Assembly (NCBI GenBank): GCA_021817735.1 | Contig: JAKAFX010000003.1 | Location: 1 to 48,810, forward strand | Direction: 5' to 3' | Origin: Thermoplasmata archaeon | GTDB lineage: Archaea; Thermoplasmatota; Thermoplasmata; Thermoplasmatales; Thermoplasmataceae | Length of the DNA stretch: 48,810 bases | In this document: one piece after another, positions 9,254 to 17,597 of the stretch | How the letters are laid out: the number at the start of each line of letters is the position of its first letter | Numbering within the stretch: position 1 is the first letter of the stretch | Program-made: the position numbers and the translations under genes | The notes under the pieces: model-generated | Database searches by the model: none | Told to the model about the DNA's origin: nothing | The model's input: only the letters and a program-made list of their open reading frames with translations

Positions 9254-10300
9254 TTACCCATTCACTTTTCCGGAGACGGTCTCCAGATCTTTGCGAAGCT
9301 CTTCCCTAAGTCCATGCATTGGCTCAAGGAGCTTCACAATATAATCGGAGACTGCGCTCTTTAGATCGGCAGGATGTATGTTTCCCGAGATGAACATCTG
9401 GATGAAGGCATCTTCATTCTCGACTACGATGGGACCGCCTTTGTTCTCCGGTCTGTTGATGGTGATCCCCTTTGGAAAGCGTGGAAGAATGACGTGCTTT
9501 ACGATGTCGACAACTGGGTTTTCTGCTACTTCGCCCTGAGGGCAGTAAGAGGATGATATCTTTCTTCTCACTTCTTCCGGGCTGTCAAACATGAAAATGC
9601 CTGAACTGGTATCGCTCTTTGACATCTTCACCGTATTGGGATCTGATACAGGATCCATCCTCCCCTTTCCCTTCAGGCTGGAGATGAGGGGGGTGTGCAC
9701 AGCGACAACTTTCTTCTTCCCCATCTTGTCTGCTATGTCCCTGGCCAGCATATGCGCGTGCCTTTGATCCATCCCGCCTAGGGCAAGATCGAATCCAAGG
9801 AAGAATATGTCAGTCACCTGCATCAGGGGATAGATATACTTGCTGAAGTCAAGATTAGCGTCTGATTCGCTTCTTCCCATTATTGGCAGGGCCCTTACAA
9901 GCCTCTTGAGGCTGGAATTCTTTGCAACATTAAGCAGCATATGCCAGTATTCTGGGTCATCTAGAACTTCGCTTGCCCAGAGAAACCTGACGCTGTCTGG
10001 CACCCCCATGGTTCGCATGACCCTTTCAAATATCCTGCCGCTCGCCCTTATTCTTTCCATATCCCTGCCAAGTTTATCATTGACAAAGGCATGCCAGTCA
10101 GCGAGATACACGGTCATTTTGCATCCTGCTTCCACGACCTCAGATATTTTCCATGGCCACATAAGCCCAAGAGCTATGTGTGGCATCCCTGAAGGTTCAA
10201 ATCCGATGTAACCCGTATACTGCCCTGCTACCATTTTCCTGGCTTCATCTTCAGTGATTACCTCTGACGTCCCTCTAGCAAGCAGGCCATATCTGTCCAT
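9254..10300 (-). CDS. tyrS: Tyrosyl-tRNA synthetase
   Basis: The 348-residue class I synthetase charges tRNA-Tyr. The N-terminal YTGYIGFEPSGMPHIALG holds the HIGH-like motif (HIAL) and the tyrosine-binding residues; LADWHAFVNDKLG and the QVTDIFFLGFDLALGGMDQR segment are typical of archaeal TyrRS, and the KMSKS loop is VKMSKSDTSS. Length matches archaeal enzymes, which lack the bacterial S4 domain. It is the last gene of the minus-strand smc operon, starting ten bases after the Cas4-like gene. The start is the first in-frame ATG. Confidence 0.94.
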   Translation of the reverse strand: MDRYGLLARGTSEVITEDEARKMVAGQYTGYIGFEPSGMPHIALGLMWPWKISEVVEAGCKMTVYLADWHAFVNDKLGRDMERIRASGRIFERVMRTMGVPDSVRFLWASEVLDDPEYWHMLLNVAKNSSLKRLVRALPIMGRSESDANLDFSKYIYPLMQVTDIFFLGFDLALGGMDQRHAHMLARDIADKMGKKKVVAVHTPLISSLKGKGRMDPVSDPNTVKMSKSDTSSGIFMFDSPEEVRRKISSSYCPQGEVAENPVVDIVKHVILPRFPKGITINRPENKGGPIVVENEDAFIQMFISGNIHPADLKSAVSDYIVKLLEPMHGLREELRKDLETVSGKVNG

Positions 10301-10310
10301 TTAAAGGGCA

Positions 10311-10832
10311 TCACTTCTGGACTATAATTAAGCTTTGCGCGCACATTTCTCTGAATGAGCATGGCATGCATTTCATTGGGTTCTCGTGGTTTCTCGCGGG
10401 CTCTCCTACGTTGTTCCTGATCAGCTGGGTCACGTACAGGACCTTCCCTCTCAGCTGGCTAGAATTAGGGACCCTAAATGCAGAGTTCCGGTATTTTATG
10501 ATGCCATAGGGAACTTTCATGCCGGGGTTGAGATCCTCAAGGATGAGGAAATATGCACCCATCTGAACAAGATGCCCCTCCCGCGGCTTCAACGAGTCTG
10601 TGTTCTTGTATTCATAGGGTATCAGGTTTCTTCCGGATCTAACCACCATGTCCGGCTTACCCGAAAGCCCATAGGTGCGGGATCGCATTGTAGTTCCCTT
10701 GGAATGCAGATCTCCATATACCATAGAACCTACAGGCACTGCATCTTTTGCATTGCGCCTCAGGCTTATAATAAGGATTACAATGGAAGAAAGGAAAAGG
10801 GCAGCAAGGATGGAGAGAATAAGGTAGTTCAT
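10311..10832 (-). CDS. Membrane-anchored Cas4/RecB-like nuclease, catalytic half
   Basis: A 173-residue protein with an N-terminal membrane segment (about residues 3-24, hydrophobic, followed by LRRNAK) and then the core of the PD-(D/E)XK Cas4/Dna2 nuclease family: GKPD with D61, EYK with E74 and K76, QMGAYFLIL with Q90 and Y94, and a C-terminal cysteine triad C155, C158 and C164 resembling the Fe-S ligands of Cas4. It lacks the family's N-terminal helix and first cysteine, which are found in the upstream ORF. Its ATG overlaps that ORF's TGA (ATGA), so the two are translationally coupled. Substrate and role are unknown. No CRISPR array or other cas gene is in the window, so this is better seen as a DNA-processing nuclease than as adaptation machinery. 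Confidence 0.75.
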   Translation of the reverse strand: MNYLILSILAALFLSSIVILIISLRRNAKDAVPVGSMVYGDLHSKGTTMRSRTYGLSGKPDMVVRSGRNLIPYEYKNTDSLKPREGHLVQMGAYFLILEDLNPGMKVPYGIIKYRNSAFRVPNSSQLRGKVLYVTQLIRNNVGEPARNHENPMKCMPCSFREMCAQSLIIVQK

Positions 10833-11101
10833 ATGAGAGCCAACAGGATCATAAGCAGGATGGAAACTACAAGCAGCGTAGAGCCAAGCCTAAGGAGGGA
10901 TCTCGAATTTCTTGTTCTTACGTCAAGCTCCTGATGCATCTGGCGGCCAGTCACCATCCTTGAGTTTGTCCTAGCATCCCTAGGATAACCCATTTTATCC
11001 ATATACCACTGGGTACTGCAATAAGAGTATTCAGCTAGATCAGATGCACTAATGAACTGCTTCCCAAAGGTCGTTTCTTCCTCTATGTCAGATTGATCCA
11101 T
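10829..11101 (-). CDS. Cas4-like N-terminal half with membrane segment
   Basis: A 90-residue ORF. Residues 17-38 (ISASDLAEYSYCSTQWYMDK and on) and GRQMHQEL with H56 match the N-terminal region of Cas4/Dna2-type nucleases, where the YxxC cysteine (here C28) is the first Fe-S ligand and the histidine is nuclease motif I. Residues 69-90 form one hydrophobic membrane segment ending at the stop. The frame does not continue into the next ORF, which carries the remaining motifs; the stop overlaps the next ATG by four bases. It starts inside the end of scpA (19-base overlap). It may be a true two-chain nuclease, a frameshift-expressed single protein, or a recent indel. The ORF is real by motif and operon position, but its independent function is uncertain. 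Confidence 0.7.
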   Translation of the reverse strand: MDQSDIEEETTFGKQFISASDLAEYSYCSTQWYMDKMGYPRDARTNSRMVTGRQMHQELDVRTRNSRSLLRLGSTLLVVSILLMILLALI

Positions 11102-11889
11102 ATCTCACCGTAGGCAGATTCCTGTGTCAGCATAACTTTGTTGCTCCTGGCCAAGAACATCAGATACAGGAATATTGCTGCTGGCTCCATGGATGATGCG
11201 AATGTGAGTTCCCTGAATGAAAACCTGTCCAAGTTCAGTGATAACAGATCTGCATAAAGTCTCTCTATCTCGCGCTCGGGCTCCTCAATATTTAGATTGT
11301 TGACAATGCTCTCTATGTCGACTTCTTTTGGAGTGTCAACGATACGTACTGGTTCCCTGGTGTCTCGCTTGAAGTAGTAGGCCTTCCTGATAGCCTCAAG
11401 CAGTTCCACCATCAGGATCCTTCTCCTCTCCCTGTGTTGAACTGGCTCCCTTATTCCAATAACTGGTGGGCCATGTACATCTGTCAACTCAAGATCGGTG
11501 AACACAGGCTCTAGGGTCTCGGGATTGAAATCAACCTGTTCAGGGTTGATTGATTTCTTCCAGTCAGCGTCGCTTATGAGTTTTTCTGATTTCTTGAAAA
11601 GGATGTGCCAGGCCTGCCACATGAGGAATCCTGCCTGGGCAAAATCGCTGAAGTTCTCATCTATCATTGAAGAAAGGATCCTGGAAATGCCATTGATGTC
11701 TATGTACCAGGGATCTATTGCCCCCGATTCACATAGCTTGACAATGTTGGAAACAATCCTCGTGAGCACATCATCCTGAGGGATCGTGCTCCTGCCGTTT
11801 TCGGAGATAATGTTCTGGTAGAGCTCGGTATCCAGATCCAGAAGAGATCCTTGCACTGCTACGCTCTTCACGATCTCCTCAATTTGCAC
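11083..11889 (-). CDS. scpA: Segregation and condensation protein A (kleisin)
   Basis: The 268-residue protein is the kleisin partner of SMC in chromosome condensation. ScpA-type features include the N-terminal helical region, the IDPWYIDINGISRIL segment, the acidic and proline-bearing linker, and the C-terminal winged-helix region (RFSFRELTFASSMEPAAIFLYLMFLA...). It starts with GTG, preceded by GGAGGAGGGA inside the end of smc, and overlaps smc by 11 bases, so the two are translationally coupled. No scpB gene follows; the next gene is the Cas4-like nuclease half. Confidence 0.88.
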   Translation of the reverse strand: MQIEEIVKSVAVQGSLLDLDTELYQNIISENGRSTIPQDDVLTRIVSNIVKLCESGAIDPWYIDINGISRILSSMIDENFSDFAQAGFLMWQAWHILFKKSEKLISDADWKKSINPEQVDFNPETLEPVFTDLELTDVHGPPVIGIREPVQHRERRRILMVELLEAIRKAYYFKRDTREPVRIVDTPKEVDIESIVNNLNIEEPEREIERLYADLLSLNLDRFSFRELTFASSMEPAAIFLYLMFLARSNKVMLTQESAYGEIWINLT

Positions 11890-14800
11890 TCGCTCCCTCC
11901 TCCTTCATTTCCTTGATCTCTTTTTCGAATATCTCTGTATTGACGCCATCAAAGCTAGTAACGCCAATGAGCTGGTTTGCGTACTTGAGAACAGATTTCT
12001 TCAGGGTCACTACTATAGTCTGTGCCGTGTATGAATTCTCCATGAACATCTTTCCAATCCTTTCAGCGTTCGTTCCATCAAGGTACATGTCAATTTCATC
12101 CAGATAGTACACCGGTGAAGGGCTAATCCTCTGCACTGCCATAATGAATGCAAGAGCAGTGACGCTCTTCTCGCCTCCGCTAAGCAGTTCGATCTTGTTG
12201 AAGTTGTTTCCCTTGGGCCTAGCGCTGATGAACACCTCTGAGTTTAGCGGGTCATTCTCATCGGAAATCTCAAGGCGCGCCTCCCCGCCATTGGAGAGCT
12301 CATAGTATATTGATTTCATTCTCTCGTTTATGTTGTTCACAAGTCTGAGAAATACAACCTTCTTCTGGTCATTCAGTTTGGCCATTAGGCTCTCAAGTTC
12401 AGATTTTTCCCCGTTTAGCTGTTCTATTTCAACGTTCATTTTCCCGAGGTTCTCTTTCTCGCGGTCATAGTCATCGATGGCCCTGAGATTTATAGGTCCC
12501 ATCTTCTCTATTTCACTGTTTACGAAAGCTATCCTGGACTTCATCTGCGCAGAGTTCATTTCTGTCTCCAGCGGAGTACCCTTCACCTCCGTCATCTTGT
12601 TTTCAGTTTCCTTGACCCTGGCGGTGAAAGTTTCAACCCTGACATTCAGGCTGATGTGAGAGTCATGCAGAGATGAAAGGTGCACGTTTATCTTTTCGAT
12701 TTCTCCACTTCTGGACCTGTTTTCAGCTGAAAGCCGGTCTATCTCGTTGTTGAGTTCCTTGTTCCTGGAGTCTATTTGCTCTTCAAGGAGTTTCAGTTTA
12801 GCAAGCTCTGCAGAGTTTTCCTGCATAACGTTGGCTATCTGCAGGTCTGTGCTGGCTATCTCCTTAAGCCTGGCATCTATTTCGTGGATCCTCTTGGATA
12901 TCTCCGACTTTCTTCGCCTGGAAACGCTTTCCTCGGTAGCCATCGCATTGAGTTCGTTGATCAATCCAGACGCCTCCGATCTCGCACTTTCCAATTGCGC
13001 GGAGACTTCTCTCTTTCTTGCGATAAGCTCTGGTGAAATCTTTTCTAGTTTGGAGTAAATTATTGCCCTTCTGCTGTTTTCTGCCGTAATTTGTTCTTCT
13101 ACAGCCTTTATCCTGACATCAAGAGAGTGTGCGACAGACTCCAGGCTGCTGATTTCTTTCTTGAGGTCAGCTATTCTTGCGGACAGTTCTGATACTTTTT
13201 CCTCGCTTGACCTGATGGTCTCGGTGTAAGAAGCGGTCTGCGAGCCACTAACCCCTTCGTTCTTTGACAGTTCTGCGATCCTGGTGCCTGCTTCCTGCAT
13301 CTCATTCTGGAGGGCTGTAAGTTCATCACCAAGTGCAGCCACAGAGGCACTCAGTTCAGAAATAGATGCAGACAGCTTTGATGCCTTTAGCTCCAGGGAA
13401 GCCTGATCGCTGACCTTCTCCACATAACCTCCAGTTATTGCTCCACTTGTCTCGAAAATATCTCCGTCCAGCGTAACCAGCCTGACACCGCCCATGTTTT
13501 TTCTTGCGGCCGCTACATCGGGCATGACCAAGGTATCCTGGAAACAAAACCAAATAACGTTCTCATAGACGCGGTCATATTTGAGGTTCTCGGAGACATA
13601 CCCCAGACTTTCGCCTGAATTTCTTATGAGGATTGCTTTACCTCTCGGTCTTCCTGCTACAACCTTGTTAAGGGGCAGGAATGTGAGTTTGCCTGCCCTC
13701 TCCCTCTTTAGGATTGAAAGGCATTTTTCAGCAACCTGATCATCTTCAACTACGAGGGCGTTGAGCCTTGCACCAGCAGCAGCCTCTACAGCACTGCGGT
13801 ATTTCTCTTCAAACGAGATAAGCTCCCTGAGCTTTCCGATTACACCTGTGATCTCTCCAGAGGATGTCGCCCTGAAAATTGCCTGGAGTGGCCTTGAAGA
13901 TGGATGCTGTGAAGAGACCATGTGGGAGATCTTCTCATATTCCGAGTTTTCTTGCATCATCCTTTTGACCATGGCATCTTTTTCCCTGGACTTCTCAGAT
14001 ATAATTCTCCGGAGGTCGATGAAACGTGCGTTTGATTTCTCGAGGTCAGCCTTTCGTGTGGACATTTCCTCGGTTATTTGCTTAAGTCTCCATCTAGCAT
14101 CCTTGGCCTCGAATTCGAGATTGCCCTTCTGTGTCTCGAGCATTGCAAGTTCGGTGATCTTCTTTTCTTTTGCTGATTCAGAAGATTTCTGTTCCTGAAC
14201 AATTCCTTCAATTTCCTTGTTCAGCGACGCAATGCGATCATCGGAAAGCTTGAGATCGCTCTGCATCTTGAATATATCACCGCTAATCTCATCCCCCTCA
14301 GAAGATATCCTTGCAAGCTCCTCTTCAAGAACTCTCACTCTTTCAGCTACTTCTAATGACCTTGCATTCTTCTCGTTTCTGCCAATCTCATTTTCTGCGA
14401 GTCTCGAGGCTATTTCTTCTTCCTCTGCAGAAAGTTTCTCCTTCTCAGCCTCTGCCTTCCCAGACTCCTCCTTCAAATTCGACCTTCTTATCTGGTCTTC
14501 TGCGATCTTTATCCTGGTCGCGTTAATCCTTTCTGTAATTTCCTTGAGTTCCTGGCCAGAGATGCGCTCTTTTTTCTCCTCGGTCTCCCTGATTCTTTTA
14601 AGGCTAGCCTCTATTTGCGCAGAAAGCTCCTGTTTCTTTTCCTTGAGCTCATTTTCACTCTTCTCAATCTCGGTTTCCTGGCGCTTCAGTGCCTCAATCT
14701 GGGTATTGAGCGAGATTATCTCCCTTTTGAGGATAGTCGCATTGAGGTTGTTGATTTCATCAACATACCGGTTATAGTTGATCGCATCCTCTTTCTGTAC

Positions 14801-15427
14801 TTTGAGCGAGTCTACATGGGAACTTAACTCGGTTCTCAAGGCCTCGATGGTTCTTAGATTGCTCATTATACCGTCTATGTCGCTCTTGGCCTTGTCAATC
14901 TGGATGTTATAACTCTCGATTCCGGCAATGGATTCCAGCAGCTTCCTGCGCTCCACCCCGGTCATCTTGAAAATATTGTTGATGTCTCCCTGAAGTACAA
15001 AGCTGTAAGAGTCAAGGAGGAGCTGAACTCTCTGCAGGTAGTCCTCTATATCATACTTCTTGACCTTTTGGTCGTTCAGGTAGTAGTTGCTTTTATAGTC
15101 ATCACCCTCCCTTACCAGTTCTCTAGTTATCTTTGTCTTCCTCGTTTCCACTGGTAGGTCTTCTTGCTCAGAGTCTATGGTGATGCTGACTTTGCAGTAG
15201 TTCTTCTGCTTCTGGTTATGGGAGGGCTTATGTATGAGTTCAGATAGCCTGTCAACCCTGATTGTCTTGGAGGATCTTGTTCCAAGGACAAACAGAAATG
15301 CATCTCCAATATTGCTCTTCCCACTGCCGTTAGGCCCGCTGATTATAGTGAACCCTTTCCTGAAATGCAGTGTTTTCTTGAATCCAAACGACTTGAAGTT
15401 ATCCAGTTCCAGCGATTCAATATACAT
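11879..15427 (-). CDS. smc: Chromosome segregation ATPase SMC
   Basis: A 1182-residue SMC protein. The N-terminal head has FKSFG and Walker A GPNGSGKS (residues 31-38), followed by a long coiled coil rich in E, K, S and R heptads, a hinge with GVIGKLRELISFEEKYRSAV and the GGVRLVTLDGD...TGGYV segment, a second coiled coil, and the C-terminal head with LLSGGEKSVTALAF (ABC signature) and the Walker B YYLDEIDMYLDGTN. It organizes and segregates the chromosome with the kleisin ScpA. The ATG at 15427 was chosen over the TTG at 15445 because homologues start MYIESLELDNFKSFG and because a TATA-like element lies about 30 bases upstream. It is the first gene of the operon smc-scpA-Cas4-like pair-tyrS. 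Confidence 0.97.
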   Translation of the reverse strand: MYIESLELDNFKSFGFKKTLHFRKGFTIISGPNGSGKSNIGDAFLFVLGTRSSKTIRVDRLSELIHKPSHNQKQKNYCKVSITIDSEQEDLPVETRKTKITRELVREGDDYKSNYYLNDQKVKKYDIEDYLQRVQLLLDSYSFVLQGDINNIFKMTGVERRKLLESIAGIESYNIQIDKAKSDIDGIMSNLRTIEALRTELSSHVDSLKVQKEDAINYNRYVDEINNLNATILKREIISLNTQIEALKRQETEIEKSENELKEKKQELSAQIEASLKRIRETEEKKERISGQELKEITERINATRIKIAEDQIRRSNLKEESGKAEAEKEKLSAEEEEIASRLAENEIGRNEKNARSLEVAERVRVLEEELARISSEGDEISGDIFKMQSDLKLSDDRIASLNKEIEGIVQEQKSSESAKEKKITELAMLETQKGNLEFEAKDARWRLKQITEEMSTRKADLEKSNARFIDLRRIISEKSREKDAMVKRMMQENSEYEKISHMVSSQHPSSRPLQAIFRATSSGEITGVIGKLRELISFEEKYRSAVEAAAGARLNALVVEDDQVAEKCLSILKRERAGKLTFLPLNKVVAGRPRGKAILIRNSGESLGYVSENLKYDRVYENVIWFCFQDTLVMPDVAAARKNMGGVRLVTLDGDIFETSGAITGGYVEKVSDQASLELKASKLSASISELSASVAALGDELTALQNEMQEAGTRIAELSKNEGVSGSQTASYTETIRSSEEKVSELSARIADLKKEISSLESVAHSLDVRIKAVEEQITAENSRRAIIYSKLEKISPELIARKREVSAQLESARSEASGLINELNAMATEESVSRRRKSEISKRIHEIDARLKEIASTDLQIANVMQENSAELAKLKLLEEQIDSRNKELNNEIDRLSAENRSRSGEIEKINVHLSSLHDSHISLNVRVETFTARVKETENKMTEVKGTPLETEMNSAQMKSRIAFVNSEIEKMGPINLRAIDDYDREKENLGKMNVEIEQLNGEKSELESLMAKLNDQKKVVFLRLVNNINERMKSIYYELSNGGEARLEISDENDPLNSEVFISARPKGNNFNKIELLSGGEKSVTALAFIMAVQRISPSPVYYLDEIDMYLDGTNAERIGKMFMENSYTAQTIVVTLKKSVLKYANQLIGVTSFDGVNTEIFEKEIKEMKEEGASAN

Positions 15428-15438
15428 GACGAACACGT

Positions 15439-15452
15439 CTGACAAGTGTCAG
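15439..15452. repeat. Perfect inverted repeat upstream of smc
   Basis: CTGACA-AG-TGTCAG is a perfect 6+6 palindrome with a two-base centre, placed between the TATA-like element (15453-15462) and the smc start codon (15427). That position overlaps where the transcription initiation complex would sit, as expected for a repressor operator. No regulator is linked to it. Confidence 0.5.
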
Positions 15453-15462
15453 ATATTATAAT
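15453..15462 (-). promoter_or_regulatory. TATA-like element of the smc operon
   Basis: Read on the minus strand the sequence is TATTATAATAT-like and ends about 26 bases from the ATG at 15427, fitting a short or absent leader for the smc-scpA operon. Confidence 0.5.
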
Positions 15463-15558
15463 AGTAACCATGATAATATATTTATATGTTTTGGCGGCAC
15501 CACAACTCCAAGGCTCTACATTCAACTTAATACCATGAATGCCTATGTCTGATGGTTC

Positions 15559-15567
15559 TTTTTAATT
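15559..15567 (+). promoter_or_regulatory. TATA-like element of thrC
   Basis: TTTTTAATT is centred about 26 bases upstream of the ATG at 15589, again without a visible ribosome site. Confidence 0.45.
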
Positions 15568-15588
15568 GTTCAAGAACTACACTACATC

Positions 15589-16608
15589 ATGAAGCCTGTA
15601 TGTTTCAACTGCGGAAGAGAAAGAGAAGCCCTTGAGTTCAGGTGCAGTCACTGCGGTGGAATATTTCACATGACCCCAGACTTTCCTTTTAAGGAAAGCA
15701 TAGAAGAGAACTTTCCCTACATCAGGAAATTTCTGACACTGGGGGAAGTACAGACTCCAGTTATTAGGGCAGGAACAGCTTACCTCAAGCTTGATTACTT
15801 CCAGCCAACATTCTCATATAAGGATCGGGGAACCAGGACCTTGATTTCCTACCTATCTCAGATCCGCAAGGAATATGGAATCAAGACACTGACCGAAGAT
15901 TCATCTGGAAATGCTGGTGCATCGATTGCGGCTTATGGGAAAGCGGCAGGGTTTGGAGTGGAAGTCTATGTACCTTCTACTACCTCCGGACATAAGTTAG
16001 CGCAGATCAAGTCATATGGAGCAAACATTCACAGGGTGCAAGGAAGCAGGGAGGAGGTAGCTTTGGCTGCACAAAATGGTTCCGGGTTTTACTCCAGCCA
16101 TGTCTATGCGCCGGAATTCAGGGATGGAATCAGAAGCCTTGCGTATGAGATCTACCAGCAATTTGGCGACAACATTCCAGGTAGGATATATGTACCAACC
16201 TCAGCAGGCACACTTCTGACGGGGCTCGCAGAAGGTTTACTCCATTTAAAGCATTCAGGCAGGCTCAACCGATTGCCAAGACTCGTCATTGCACAACCTG
16301 AGGTTATTGCTCCGTTCTGTCGAGACCTGAAAGGAATCTCCAGAGAAATAGGTCAGCAAAAGTCCATTGCAGATGCGCTCGTTACAGTAAATTCTCCGCT
16401 CAAGGAATTAATATTAAAGAGATTCGGAGAGATGCTGGACTGCCGTGCTGTATCGGAGACTGAGATATTAGATGCGCACGGAGAACTTGCAAGCAAAGGG
16501 GTACTTGCAGAATTAAGCTCTGCGGTTGCATACGCCGCTTGGAAGCAAGCCGGTGAAGAGGTCGAATCCCTGATAATACTGACCGGAAATGGCCTCAAGA
16601 CACTATGA
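15589..16608 (+). CDS. thrC: Threonine synthase (PLP-dependent)
   Basis: A 339-residue fold-type II PLP enzyme that converts O-phosphohomoserine to threonine. The N-terminus has a zinc-ribbon-like pair CFNC and CSHC (C5, C8, C19, C22), as in many archaeal threonine synthases. The PLP lysine is K78 in FSYKDRG, the phosphate-binding loop segment is EDSSGNAGASIAAYG, and the C-terminal ILTGNGLKT fits the family. It converges with the osmC-like gene with a six-base overlap at the 3-prime ends. Other PLP lyases such as cysteate synthase share this architecture, so the exact substrate is an inference. Confidence 0.87.
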   Translation: MKPVCFNCGREREALEFRCSHCGGIFHMTPDFPFKESIEENFPYIRKFLTLGEVQTPVIRAGTAYLKLDYFQPTFSYKDRGTRTLISYLSQIRKEYGIKTLTEDSSGNAGASIAAYGKAAGFGVEVYVPSTTSGHKLAQIKSYGANIHRVQGSREEVALAAQNGSGFYSSHVYAPEFRDGIRSLAYEIYQQFGDNIPGRIYVPTSAGTLLTGLAEGLLHLKHSGRLNRLPRLVIAQPEVIAPFCRDLKGISREIGQQKSIADALVTVNSPLKELILKRFGEMLDCRAVSETEILDAHGELASKGVLAELSSAVAYAAWKQAGEEVESLIILTGNGLKTL

Positions 16609-17058
16609 GGTTCTCAAAGCGTCCTCTGGAGTTAAGTGATCCGCAATCCTATCACCATTCAGCGTCAGGCTGAAAGTGAGGTTTGTCCCTCCTCTTCTTG
16701 CTAATATTGACACGCTACAGTAACGCGTTAGTGAGAGGCCAATGGCCTTAAACGCCTGTTCTTTCTTCACATCTCCCTCGATGATGTAATGGATATCTGC
16801 TTTGGTTATTGTCTTTGGATGCTCATTTGCTCTTTCCGCATCAATTTCGCACCTGAAAGACGAATAATCTGCCCTCATCTTCTTGAATATCGAGATGACA
16901 TCGGAACTTGAGCATGAGCCCATCGCAAGTGCAAGGTGCTCATTGGGTGAAAAAAGGTCGGCCCTGTCAACAATTGAGTCCTTGATAAATATCTTCGATC
17001 TGTCTGGAACATCTGTTACCCAGCCTATCTCGTTGTTAAACTCGAATGATACCTTCAT
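16603..17058 (-). CDS. OsmC/Ohr family protein
   Basis: A 151-residue OsmC-fold protein. The two redox cysteines of the peroxidase family are present: C49 in ALAMGSCSSSDV and C114 in RYCSVSIL. Family members detoxify organic hydroperoxides using a dithiol or are part of sulfur metabolism. It is monocistronic; a TATA-like element (17080-17090) lies 27 bases before its ATG. The neighbouring SQR-like and DUF1641 genes suggest a sulfur or redox context, but no shared operon is evident. Confidence 0.88.
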   Translation of the reverse strand: MKVSFEFNNEIGWVTDVPDRSKIFIKDSIVDRADLFSPNEHLALAMGSCSSSDVISIFKKMRADYSSFRCEIDAERANEHPKTITKADIHYIIEGDVKKEQAFKAIGLSLTRYCSVSILARRGGTNLTFSLTLNGDRIADHLTPEDALRTS

Positions 17059-17079
17059 TGCAGTCTTTGATTACCGCAA

Positions 17080-17090
17080 GATATAAATTA
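17080..17090 (-). promoter_or_regulatory. TATA-like element of the osmC-like gene
   Basis: On the minus strand this reads AATTTATATC, centred 27 bases upstream of the ATG at 17058, with no ribosome site before the start. Confidence 0.5.
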
Positions 17091-17109
17091 CTTACAATGA
17101 CGGTTAAGA

Positions 17110-17586
17110 CTATTTCTCGATGTCCTTTAGGAGTTTGCCAACAACCTTTATAGCATTTATGATGGCAGTCATGCCTGAAGCGAAATCTGGGTCCTTTAGC
17201 ATGGACATCAGTTTCATTAACCCAAATCTTTCAGGGTTTTTTGCCCCTGTTACCATCGATTCTGAAATCGCATCCGAGTTGAAGGACAGGGCCTTTATGA
17301 TATCTGTCATCGTTTCGCTACCAGCGGCAGCAAGCAACGAAGAAAAGAGTCCGAGCAATTTTGCTAAGCCCCTCATGGACTCTTCAGAGCTAAAAATTCC
17401 AACCAAATAGGAAGGATCTGAGGCTGAAAGGTCTCCCAGAATCCTGCTGAACTTTTCAACAGCACCTGATTTTGCAATTGAAATTAACATGTCGAGAATG
17501 GGTTCGATCGACTCTTTGCTCTCCATCATTACCATCAGTAGCTCTTCAATTTTGTCGGTTCCTTCAACATTCATTTTCTCATTCAT
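17110..17586 (-). CDS. DUF1641 family protein
   Basis: A 158-residue, largely helical protein without membrane segments. The C-terminal block ERFGLMKLMSMLKDPDFASG with the following helix is the DUF1641 signature (GLxxLLxxLxDPDxxxG). Proteins of this family are commonly encoded next to sulfide:quinone oxidoreductase-like flavoproteins or formate dehydrogenases; the biochemical role is unknown. GAGGTG precedes the ATG, and it starts 11 bases after the flavoprotein stop, so the two form an operon. A role as partner or assembly subunit of the flavoprotein is inferred from that neighbourhood. Confidence 0.75.
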   Translation of the reverse strand: MNEKMNVEGTDKIEELLMVMMESKESIEPILDMLISIAKSGAVEKFSRILGDLSASDPSYLVGIFSSEESMRGLAKLLGLFSSLLAAAGSETMTDIIKALSFNSDAISESMVTGAKNPERFGLMKLMSMLKDPDFASGMTAIINAIKVVGKLLKDIEK

Positions 17587-17597
17587 ACCAAGACACC

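Noticed and set aside
10311-11101. CRISPR adaptation module
   Set aside because: The Cas4-like pair has no cas1, cas2 or repeat array nearby; I see no CRISPR array anywhere in the window.
14217-14777. Long ORFs antisense to smc
   Set aside because: They are shadows of the coiled-coil coding sequence, rich in Ser and Leu as expected on the opposite strand of Glu/Arg-rich codons.
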